Positions 43,893 through 51,962 of a stretch of 64,000 bases of DNA are shown piece by piece. Position 1 is the first letter of the stretch; the number at the start of each line of letters is the position of its first letter. Origin of the DNA: Dasania phycosphaerae (GTDB taxonomy: Bacteria > Pseudomonadota > Gammaproteobacteria > Pseudomonadales > Dasaniaceae); contig NZ_JAPTGG010000002.1 of the NCBI RefSeq assembly GCF_026891035.1, forward strand, positions 124,001 through 188,000. The letters run 5' to 3'. The notes under the pieces were generated by a model, which worked only from the letters and a program-made list of their open reading frames with translations, did no database searches and was not told the DNA's origin. Position numbers and translations under genes: made by a program.

Positions 43893-44050
43893 CCGATGGC
43901 TGAGCCGGATGCCGCCGCTACATGGTCTGTCCCCTCCGGGGTACCCGCGTCCGCTACTGAGCCTTAAGGCGCTACGCTGTCTCATCCGCTACCCCGGCCA
44001 GCCCTCTTATATTTCGCGACAGCACCCGGCTCACCCCTCTGGCATCGTGC
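43893..44050 (-). repeat. A element, copy 6 (locus 3, inverted, short centre)
   Basis: Minus strand. Arms have three G-U and one G-G mismatch. The right arm is the GCGGCGGCA type. The A-B linker (43836-43892) contains the inverted repeat TAAGCTTCT/AGAAGCTTA. Confidence 0.9.
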
Positions 44051-44101
44051 CAGTCTTTAGGTCGTCGGGTAGGGGAGGGATGTTGAGGTGAGGCGAGAGC
44101 T

Positions 44102-44124
44102 AAGGCAGCTCTAGGAGCTGCCTT
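44102..44124 (-). terminator. 10-bp hairpin downstream of DAHP synthase gene
   Basis: Perfect AAGGCAGCTC-TAG-GAGCTGCCTT hairpin, 38 bases past the stop codon. It has no T run, so it may be a weak terminator or an RNA-stabilising 3' hairpin. Confidence 0.4.
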
Positions 44125-44162
44125 ACTGGAGTTGTTGCCGGTATTACCTAACCTGCAAAGCT

Positions 44163-45236
44163 TTAAGAGCGTCTGCCCGGTAGCACGCTTTTTAATTTTT
44201 CATGCATGGATAATATGGCGGCTTCGGTGGTTTCCCAGCTGATACAGCCATCGGTAACCGAAACGCCGTATTGTAATTGGCTAAGGTCGGCGGGGATGCT
44301 TTGGTTGCCTTCATGGATGTTGCTTTCAACCATTAGGCCAACAATAGACTTGTTGCCTTCTAAAATTTGGTTGGCTACGTTATCCATAACCAGTGGTTGT
44401 AGGCTAGGGTCTTTATTGGAGTTAGCGTGCGAGCAATCCACCATAATGTTTTTGCTAATGCCTGCTTTTTCGAGCGCAGCTTCACACAGGGCTATGTGCA
44501 CAGAGTCGTAATTGGGGCCGTTAGAGCCGCCGCGCAATACCATGTGAGCGTAAGCATTGCCCTTGGTTTGAATGATGGATACCTGGCCTTGGCCGTTAAT
44601 ACCTAAAAAGCGGTGTGGCTTGGCAGCTGATTTAATGGCGTTGGTCGCTACTTCCAGGCCGCCGTCGGTGCCATTTTTAAAACCTACCGATGAGGATAGG
44701 CCGCTGGCCATTTCGCGGTGGGTTTGTGATTCGGTAGTGCGTGCGCCTATGGCTGACCAGGAAATACAGTCTTGTATGTATTGTGGTGAGATTGGGTCCA
44801 ATGCCTCGGTAGAGGTGGGTAGGCCCATTTCAGCTATTTGTAGTAACAGTTTGCGGCCTATGCTTAAACCCTCTTCAATTTTAAAGGTGTCATTGAGGTA
44901 GGGATCGTTAATTAAGCCTTTCCAGCCCACCGTGGTGCGCGGCTTTTCAAAGTACACGCGCATGACTATGTAGAGGGTGTCGGCGACTTTGTCGGATAGT
45001 TGTTTTAGGCGTTGTGCATAGTCCAAGGCGGCATCAACATCATGTATAGAGCAGGGGCCTATCACCACAAATAAACGGTGGTCTTTGCCATCTAAAATAT
45101 TGCGTATCACCTCACGGCTTTCGGCGACGGTGTTGGTAGCCGCTTCAGACATAGGGGTGGCGGCTTTTAGTTGCTCAGGTGTGATCAGAATCTCCTGAGA
45201 TTCAACATTGATGTTGTCTACTGCCTTGCTGCTCAT
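44163..45236 (-). CDS. 3-deoxy-7-phosphoheptulonate synthase, class I
   Basis: 357 residues, matching the AroF/AroG/AroH length (348-356 in E. coli). Motifs are FVVIGPCSIHD, MRVYFEKPRTTVGWKGLINDP, SWSAIGARTTESQTHREMASG, FKNGTDGG and DCSHANSNKDP. The enzyme condenses phosphoenolpyruvate with erythrose 4-phosphate, the first step of the shikimate pathway. Which aromatic amino acid inhibits it cannot be judged, so no isozyme symbol is given. It is isolated on the minus strand between a repeat locus and the addB-like gene. Confidence 0.95.
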   Translation of the reverse strand: MSSKAVDNINVESQEILITPEQLKAATPMSEAATNTVAESREVIRNILDGKDHRLFVVIGPCSIHDVDAALDYAQRLKQLSDKVADTLYIVMRVYFEKPRTTVGWKGLINDPYLNDTFKIEEGLSIGRKLLLQIAEMGLPTSTEALDPISPQYIQDCISWSAIGARTTESQTHREMASGLSSSVGFKNGTDGGLEVATNAIKSAAKPHRFLGINGQGQVSIIQTKGNAYAHMVLRGGSNGPNYDSVHIALCEAALEKAGISKNIMVDCSHANSNKDPSLQPLVMDNVANQILEGNKSIVGLMVESNIHEGNQSIPADLSQLQYGVSVTDGCISWETTEAAILSMHEKLKSVLPGRRS

Positions 45237-45506
45237 TGCTCAATCCTAAAATGTGCCGTACTTCATGCGAGGTGCGAAATGCAGAGTACTAAATAGATGT
45301 TATGGTATGCGTTAATAATTTGACCAGAGATTGTAGCTTAATTCCACTGTTAAATGTGTATCTATAGGCTGTGGCAGCAAAATCTTAATTATTTAGGCCG
45401 CGATACATTTCTTAGTGGCTATTGAGCAGTTAGAATGGGGCCGCAGTTAGGATGAGATTGCAATTAGCCTAGCCCTAATAATGAAACTGGACGACCCCGC
45501 CACCCC

Positions 45507-48278
45507 ATGACCCAGCTGATTTCTTTATACGATATAGCCCCCCTAGCCGCCGATTTAGCCAGTGGCGAATTATTGCTTACCCCCAATCAGCGTTTGGCTA
45601 GCCGCATGAGCAATGCCTATGCGATTTTTTGCCGCGATAACCATCACCCAGTGGTGGCAGCGCCCAATATACAATCTATTAACCAATGGTTAGCGGCTAG
45701 CTGGCAACAACTGCTACTGGCAGCTTATCCGCCAGCGATAGAGCGGCAGTTGCTGAGTTCGGCAGAGCAGCTGATAATTGTTGAACGTATCATTAGTGAG
45801 TCAGAGCAGGGCCAGCAGTTGCTTAGGCCTAGGGCAACCGCTCAACATGTTGTCAATGCTTATGATAGTTTTCAGCACTGGTTGCTGGATAAACAGAGCT
45901 CAGAAATACAACAATATTTTTCTGGCGATGACGCGCAAATTTTATTGCAATGGTTTCAGCAGTTTGATGATTACTGCCAGCAAAAAGCCTATTTAGCCCC
46001 CATACAGCAACACCACATAGTAATAGCGGCCTTTGAGGCTGGGGTGTTAAAAAAACAACAGACCATAGCCAGTGTTGCTTTAGATAAGCCTACACCTCTG
46101 CAAAAAAAATTAATCAATAGCGCCTGTGAGCATTGGCGCGTAATTGATAATAACAGGCCCGCTGCTGCGCAGCAGGTGGCCGTTGCCTGTGAGAATAGTG
46201 AGCAAGAAATTGTAGTTGCCGCCCTGTGGGCCAAGCAGCAATTAAAAAATGCCATCAACCCCAATCAGCTACCCACTATAGCCATAGTGATACCTAGCCT
46301 AGGTCAGCAGCGCGATAAAGTGGTGCGTATTTTTCAAGAGGTGTTTTGCCCCGAGTTTCAAAACCCTAATTACCAGCGCAATAATCTGCCTTTTAATATT
46401 TCTGCCGGTAGTCCTTTAGGCGATGAGCCTATTATTGCTGCCAGCTTTTTAGCTTTGGCAATGAACGCAGCACAGTTAGATTGCGATCAAATTATTAACT
46501 GCTTGCTGTCACCGTTTTTTTTATTAAGCGAGCAAGATGAAAACGCGTTAGCGCGCTTAATTAGTTTGTTGCGCGAAGAGCAGCGCGCCACGATTAGCAG
46601 CGCCAGAGTGCGCCAATTAGTTGAAAAGGTTAGTGCCGAGTTTTTTGCGGAAGATAGCCCTTGGCCATTGTTAAGCGCTTTGATAGAGCAGGCTAATTTA
46701 GCCCGCGCCATGGGCCTTAGCAAAAAACAGCCGCTGAGTGAGTGGGCAGTGTTTTTTAAACAATCACTGTTTGCCCTAGCTTGGCCGGGGCGGCGAAAAA
46801 TAGACAGCATAGAGTATCAGGCCTTAAAACAATGGCAGCAGGCCTTACAGCTTTTTGTTAGCCAAAGCGGGGTGTTAGGTAATGTGGATTTTAACGATGC
46901 GCTAAACCTGTTTAAGCAGCAATTGGCTGGCACGGTATTCCAGGCGCAAACGGTTGATTCCCCCATACAAATACTGGGTGCCTTAGAGGCAGCGGGTTTG
47001 CATTTTGATTATCTATGGCTAAGTGGCATGTCCTCTAAAGAGTGGCCGGCAGCGCCAGCGCCCAACCCCTTGTTGCCTATTAGTTTGCAGCGTGCCTATG
47101 CCATGCCCAATGCTACCGCCGAAGGCGAGCTGGAATATGCCCGTTTATTGAGCCAGGGCTTTATTCATAGCACAGATAACTTGTGCGTAAGCTATGCCAA
47201 GGTAATTGATGATAACCCCGCCAGTGTTAGTGGTTTATTTGCAGAGTTTGAGCAGTGCTCACCCGAACAATTATTGAAAAAAAGCATAGATGTTTTACTA
47301 CCTCATAGTGAGTTGCGCCGCCGTTATTTTAGCCAGAAAAAACTACAACCTTACGAGGCTTATAAAACACGGCCGTTATCAGCCGAAGAGCTGGTAAAAG
47401 GGGGGAGCTCTTTATTTGCCAATCAGGCGGCTTGCCCCTTTAAGGCTTTTGCCACCCATCGTTTAGCGTTAGTGGCCTTGGCTGAGCCGGTACTGGGTTT
47501 GGATCATGCCAGCCGTGGTAATTTGCTGCATAGGGCGTTGGAATTAATTTGGAAGCAGCTGGAGCATTCGCAGGCATTAATCGATTTAACTCAGGATGAG
47601 CAGAGCAAACTCTGCCAGGATTATGCTGAGTATGCTCTTAATGAAATGAATCATCGCCAAGGCAATAGCATAGGCCCCAGGCAGTTGCGCATAGAGCGCG
47701 ACAGATTATCCGCCTTGTTATCAGCTTGGCTGGCAGTGGAGCGTGAGCGCGCTGCGTTTACTGTGGTTTCCAGAGAGGAGCGTAAAGTGTTTCGCTTTTC
47801 GCAGTTAGAGTTGGTAGCCAGGGTTGATAGGGTGGATCAATTAAGCGATGGCTCGCAGTTAGTTATCGATTACAAAACGGGTAAGAGCTCCATCAACAGT
47901 TGGTGGGGTGACAGGCCGGAGCAGCCGCAATTACCTTTATATAGTTCCTTGTTAGAGCAAGAAGGGCGCGAGGTCTCGGCAGTATGCTTTGCCCAGGTGC
48001 ATATAGATGGCTGCGAGTTAAAAGGCGTAGGTGGGCAAGAGTGCCCCCAGCCTACACTGCAATGGAATAGTAAAATACAAAGCAGCAGCGGGGCCATAGA
48101 TTGGCCACAATTAAAACAGCACTGGCAACAAACCTTAACCGCCTTGGCGCAAGATTTTATAGCAGGTAAATCCTTGGTAGATCCTAAAGATAAAGTAAAA
48201 AGCTGTCAGTACTGCGACTTGGCCAGCGTATGCCGTATTAATCATCAAGGCAGTAACGCTATGGAGTTGTCGGAATGA
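45507..48278 (+). CDS. AddB-like PD-(D/E)XK nuclease with iron-sulfur cysteines
   Basis: 923 residues. The N-terminal helicase-like region has no Walker A (it starts SGELLLTPNQRLASRMSNAY). The C-terminal nuclease has LVARVDRVDQ and VIDYKTGKS (D788, K790). Cysteines C643 (AACPFKAFA), C900, C903 and C909 (SCQYCDLASVC) match the split C...C-x2-C-x5-C iron-sulfur staple of AddB nucleases. The gene overlaps the AddA/RecB-like helicase gene by four bases (ATGA). Together they probably make an AddAB-type helicase-nuclease processing double-strand breaks. It fits the family of probable DNA repair proteins called TIGR03623. Confidence 0.88.
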   Translation: MTQLISLYDIAPLAADLASGELLLTPNQRLASRMSNAYAIFCRDNHHPVVAAPNIQSINQWLAASWQQLLLAAYPPAIERQLLSSAEQLIIVERIISESEQGQQLLRPRATAQHVVNAYDSFQHWLLDKQSSEIQQYFSGDDAQILLQWFQQFDDYCQQKAYLAPIQQHHIVIAAFEAGVLKKQQTIASVALDKPTPLQKKLINSACEHWRVIDNNRPAAAQQVAVACENSEQEIVVAALWAKQQLKNAINPNQLPTIAIVIPSLGQQRDKVVRIFQEVFCPEFQNPNYQRNNLPFNISAGSPLGDEPIIAASFLALAMNAAQLDCDQIINCLLSPFFLLSEQDENALARLISLLREEQRATISSARVRQLVEKVSAEFFAEDSPWPLLSALIEQANLARAMGLSKKQPLSEWAVFFKQSLFALAWPGRRKIDSIEYQALKQWQQALQLFVSQSGVLGNVDFNDALNLFKQQLAGTVFQAQTVDSPIQILGALEAAGLHFDYLWLSGMSSKEWPAAPAPNPLLPISLQRAYAMPNATAEGELEYARLLSQGFIHSTDNLCVSYAKVIDDNPASVSGLFAEFEQCSPEQLLKKSIDVLLPHSELRRRYFSQKKLQPYEAYKTRPLSAEELVKGGSSLFANQAACPFKAFATHRLALVALAEPVLGLDHASRGNLLHRALELIWKQLEHSQALIDLTQDEQSKLCQDYAEYALNEMNHRQGNSIGPRQLRIERDRLSALLSAWLAVERERAAFTVVSREERKVFRFSQLELVARVDRVDQLSDGSQLVIDYKTGKSSINSWWGDRPEQPQLPLYSSLLEQEGREVSAVCFAQVHIDGCELKGVGGQECPQPTLQWNSKIQSSSGAIDWPQLKQHWQQTLTALAQDFIAGKSLVDPKDKVKSCQYCDLASVCRINHQGSNAMELSE

Positions 48279-51200
48279 GCGCGCCTATAGATCAGGCGCA
48301 ACGTATTGCCGCATTAGATCCATTGCAATCGGCCTGTGTTACCGCACCTGCCGGTTCGGGAAAAACAGAATTACTAAGCCAGCGTGTATTAACGCTGTTA
48401 GCCAGGGTGGATAAGCCAGAAGAAATCTTGGCGATTACTTTTACCCGCAAAGCTGCGGCTGAAATGCATCACCGTATTATTCAGGCGCTGTTATTTGCCA
48501 GAGATAACGACGAACCCGAAGAAGAGTACAAGCAGCTAACCTGGCGTTTAGCGCGAGCAGCTTTAGCACGCGATAAAGCCTGCGAGTGGAATTTGTTGGT
48601 TAATACCAGCCGCTTAAAAATCCAAACCATCGATAGCCTATGTGCCAGCTTAACCCGGCAAATGCCTTTGCTGGCCAGCTTTGGTGCTCAACCTAAAATC
48701 ACCGATAATGCCGAGCCACTATACCAACGCGCGGTGGCCAATTTATTAAAATACTTAGAAACAGACAGTGAACTGGCCCAGCATTTAGAAGCGCTGCTGC
48801 GCCATGTTGATAACGATTGGAGCAAAACCGAAAAGCTATTAATGGATTTATTGCGCTGCCGCGATCAGTGGTTGTTTCATATATTTATCCATCAGCAGGA
48901 GCAACCCAGAGATATTTTAGAATCGGGCTTGCAAGCGGTAGTGCAGGATCATCTAACAAAGTTACAGCATAGCTTATTGCCTTGGGCTGCAGAGTTGGCG
49001 CCATTACTGGATTATGCTGGCCATAGTTTGCAGCAAGAACATAGTGACTCCATTGTTGCGCAACTAGCTGGCTGTACAGCTTTGCCTGGCCCTAAAGGGG
49101 ATGACTTAGCGGCTTGGCAAGCGGTAGCGGAATTGCTACTAACTGCCAAAGGTGAGTTTCGTAAAACCGTTAATAAAAATACCGGTTTCCCGGCACAAAC
49201 AGCCACTGGCGATAAGGCTGAAGCCAAGCAGCGCAAAGAGGCTATGCTGCAATTACTGGCTCAGCTGGCAGAAGATACAGCTCTGCCCACCTTACTGCAT
49301 GAGTTGCGCAGTATGCCCGCACTACACTATCCGGACGAGCAATGGCATTTTCTAGCGGCGCTAACCAGCTTGCTGCCGTATTTGGTTGCCGAGCTGATGT
49401 TGGAGTTTCAACATGCAGGTGAGGTTGATCACTCACAAATTGCCTTGGCAGCAATACAGTCTTTAGGTGATAGCCTTAACCCCACTGAGTTGCGTTTAAA
49501 ATTGGATTATCAGCTCAAGCATATTTTAATTGATGAATTTCAAGATACCGCCTCCACCCAATTTGAATTGCTTAAATCTTTGCTAGAGGGCTGGCAGGAA
49601 CATAACCAGGCTAACCCAGAAACACCTAACACCTTGTTTATTGTGGGTGATGGTATGCAGTCCATTTATGGCTTTCGCGAGGCCAATGTGGGGCTGTTTT
49701 TAGAGGCCAGACGGCAGGGGGTAAACAAGTTGCCCTTGCAGGCTTTGTCGTTGCAGGTGAATTTTAGGTCAACCCCTGCGATAGTCGATTGGGTTAATAA
49801 AACTTTTAAGCAGGCATTTCCGCAAACTGAAAACTTAGGCCGTGGCGCGGTGCGCTATGAAAACTCCAGCGCTTACCAAGAGGCTAGCGATAGTTCGCAA
49901 GTAAAAGCGTTTGGGCTATTAGGTGATGACGTTAGGCAGCAAGAGGCATTAAAAGTTGTAGAACTGGTGCAGCAGCATATGACTGATAAGCCCAAGGCCA
50001 GCATTGCGATACTGGTGCGCACGCGCAATCACCTCAATGATATTTTGCCAGCTTTATTTGCCGCGGGCATAGAGTGGCAGGCCACAGATATTAATCCCTT
50101 ATCTAAAAATGGCACTATTATCGATTTATTATCGCTAACTAAAGCGCTATTAAATAGTGCCGACCGCATAGCTTGGGCGGCTTTATTGCGGGCTCCTTTT
50201 ATAGGCTTAGATAACAGCGACCTGCATATTTTATTGGGTGAACAGCAAAGACAGGTTACCGTTAAGCAGGCGATTAATAATACGGACTTATGCAAATGCC
50301 TGTCTCGCTATGGCCAGCAGCGCATGGCTACGGTTAGGGCTATTTTACGGGCGGTAGAGCTACAGCGCGGCAGGCAGTCCTTACGGGTGCAAGTGCATGG
50401 CGTGTGGATGGCCTTGGGCGGTCCAGCCTGTGTGGCGGACTCGGCGGAATATTTGGCGGTAGATGATTATCTAAATTTATTAGAGCAGCATGAGCAATCG
50501 GGTTTGCTGCCGTCTATAAAACAGTTCGAGGCGGCGGTGGCGCGCTTATATGCCGCGCCCTTAGTTAATGATAGTTGCCTGCAGGTTATGACCATACATA
50601 AATCCAAGGGCTTGGAATTTGATACGGTTATTTTGCCCGCCTTAGAGCGGCGGCCGCGCTCCGATGATAAATCACTGCTGATGTGGCGTGAATACCTGTC
50701 GGCAGCAGGCGATAACTGTTTGCTAATGTCGCCCTTATCAGCCACTGGCAGCAGTGATGCTATTTACGATTATTTACGTTATGAGCAAGACGAAAGCCGC
50801 CGCCTAGAAAACACTCGTTTGCTTTACGTGGCGGCCACTAGAGCCATAGATACTTTATATATTACTTTCAGCCAGGCTGGGGTGTACGAGCCCGAGTCGG
50901 TTAAAGCACCCAGTAAACAATCTTTATTAAATAGCATATGGGCCAGTGTTAAAGACGAAGCTATTTATTCGGTGCATCACGAGCACGGCGATGATGATCA
51001 ATTAATGATTGCCTTTGATCAGGTTGATCAAGGCTCAGCTAATTTCCGCTTGGCTGATGATTGGCGGCCGCCGCATTGGTCTTTTGCTAACCCTTTGGCG
51101 GATTTTTATATTAAACAATCTGCCGAAGGGGATAATAATATCCCGGATTTTTTTGAAGATCATTTCCCCAGGCAGCTAGGCAATATTGCCCACGCCATTT

Positions 51201-51697
51201 TGGAACACTGCGTAGCCGCGGGCGTCAGCTATGTGGATAGATTATCGGATGAGCAAAAAGTGTTATGGGTAAGGCGTTTATGTCACAGCGAAGGAGTGAG
51301 TAAGGATCGCTGGGGCGATGTTAATGTTTATATAGATAATATGATGACAAATATAAGCAATGACCCCAAGGCACGTTGGTTGTTATCCTCGCAACATAAA
51401 CGCTCTGATGTGGAGTATGCGCTGCTCAGTTGCAGTGCAGATACGGTCTCGAAACGGGTGATTGATAGATCTTTTGTCGACGAAGAAGGGACGCGCTGGA
51501 TTGTGGATTATAAAACTTCTGCGCCTCTGCACGGTGAGCCGCTGGCCGATTTTATTGCCAAAGAGTTAGCGCTTTATAGCCCACAGCTACAGCAGTACCA
51601 ACTATTAATGCAGGCTTTAAATCAGGATGCGGGCTTGGACATGCCGGTTAAAACGGCGCTGTACTTCCCCGCCATACCGCATTGGCAGGAGTTGTGA
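48275..51697 (+). CDS. AddA/RecB-like UvrD-family helicase-nuclease
   Basis: 1140 residues. Helicase motifs: Walker A APAGSGKT (24-31), motif Ia LAITFTRKAAAEM, motif II LIDEFQDT (D420), motif III QSIYGFREAN, motif IV VNFRSTPAIVD, motif V MTIHKSKGLEFD and motif VI LLYVAATRA. A C-terminal PD-(D/E)XK nuclease has RSFVDEEGTRWIVDYKTS (D1078, K1080). It is coupled to the AddB-like gene. The combination suggests an AddAB-like enzyme with two nuclease sites. The stop codon overlaps the ATG of the next small gene. Confidence 0.92.
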   Translation: MSAPIDQAQRIAALDPLQSACVTAPAGSGKTELLSQRVLTLLARVDKPEEILAITFTRKAAAEMHHRIIQALLFARDNDEPEEEYKQLTWRLARAALARDKACEWNLLVNTSRLKIQTIDSLCASLTRQMPLLASFGAQPKITDNAEPLYQRAVANLLKYLETDSELAQHLEALLRHVDNDWSKTEKLLMDLLRCRDQWLFHIFIHQQEQPRDILESGLQAVVQDHLTKLQHSLLPWAAELAPLLDYAGHSLQQEHSDSIVAQLAGCTALPGPKGDDLAAWQAVAELLLTAKGEFRKTVNKNTGFPAQTATGDKAEAKQRKEAMLQLLAQLAEDTALPTLLHELRSMPALHYPDEQWHFLAALTSLLPYLVAELMLEFQHAGEVDHSQIALAAIQSLGDSLNPTELRLKLDYQLKHILIDEFQDTASTQFELLKSLLEGWQEHNQANPETPNTLFIVGDGMQSIYGFREANVGLFLEARRQGVNKLPLQALSLQVNFRSTPAIVDWVNKTFKQAFPQTENLGRGAVRYENSSAYQEASDSSQVKAFGLLGDDVRQQEALKVVELVQQHMTDKPKASIAILVRTRNHLNDILPALFAAGIEWQATDINPLSKNGTIIDLLSLTKALLNSADRIAWAALLRAPFIGLDNSDLHILLGEQQRQVTVKQAINNTDLCKCLSRYGQQRMATVRAILRAVELQRGRQSLRVQVHGVWMALGGPACVADSAEYLAVDDYLNLLEQHEQSGLLPSIKQFEAAVARLYAAPLVNDSCLQVMTIHKSKGLEFDTVILPALERRPRSDDKSLLMWREYLSAAGDNCLLMSPLSATGSSDAIYDYLRYEQDESRRLENTRLLYVAATRAIDTLYITFSQAGVYEPESVKAPSKQSLLNSIWASVKDEAIYSVHHEHGDDDQLMIAFDQVDQGSANFRLADDWRPPHWSFANPLADFYIKQSAEGDNNIPDFFEDHFPRQLGNIAHAILEHCVAAGVSYVDRLSDEQKVLWVRRLCHSEGVSKDRWGDVNVYIDNMMTNISNDPKARWLLSSQHKRSDVEYALLSCSADTVSKRVIDRSFVDEEGTRWIVDYKTSAPLHGEPLADFIAKELALYSPQLQQYQLLMQALNQDAGLDMPVKTALYFPAIPHWQEL

Positions 51698-51954
51698 TGA
51701 GTAAGCAAAGTATTTTATGTTTGTTAGCTGTTGGTTTTAGTGCGCAAATTAGCGCACAGCCTGTAACCACAGATGAACAGCCGCAGCCCAAGATGCGAGC
51801 CATAGACAGAGATTGGGAATACTTTAAGGCCGTGCCCTGCGAGCGCATTAATAAAGAGGTATTTCATTCCCGCAGTGAAGAGTTACTACTGGCAAAACGA
51901 AAATCTCAATGTGTTAACCGCTATAAAGCATTTTTACCCAAGCCGCTAAGCTAA
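51697..51954 (+). CDS. Small exported protein of unknown function
   Basis: 85 residues from the ATG at 51697, which overlaps the stop of the helicase gene (TGATG). An N-terminal signal peptide (ILCLLAVGFSAQISAQ) is followed by a short polar mature part with two cysteines (VPCERINKEV, KSQCVNRY), which might form a disulfide. I do not recognise the family. It is followed eight bases later by rlmD. Confidence 0.65.
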   Translation: MSKQSILCLLAVGFSAQISAQPVTTDEQPQPKMRAIDRDWEYFKAVPCERINKEVFHSRSEELLLAKRKSQCVNRYKAFLPKPLS

Positions 51955-51962
51955 GAGCTGAC

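Noticed and set aside
31596..44050. A/B loci as CRISPR arrays
   Set aside because: Units are 160-200 bp with two alternating types and conserved spacers; there are no short direct repeats with unique spacers and no cas genes.
36067..44091. ORFs with a recurring peptide (LLSLKALRCLIRYPGQPSYISRQHPAQPS) read from the A elements, e.g. 36067-36459, 36736-36963, 43430-43687, 43909-44091
   Set aside because: The peptide repeats only because the DNA repeat does. The starts and ends differ between copies, no ribosome-binding site is consistent, and the conserved changes preserve stem pairing.
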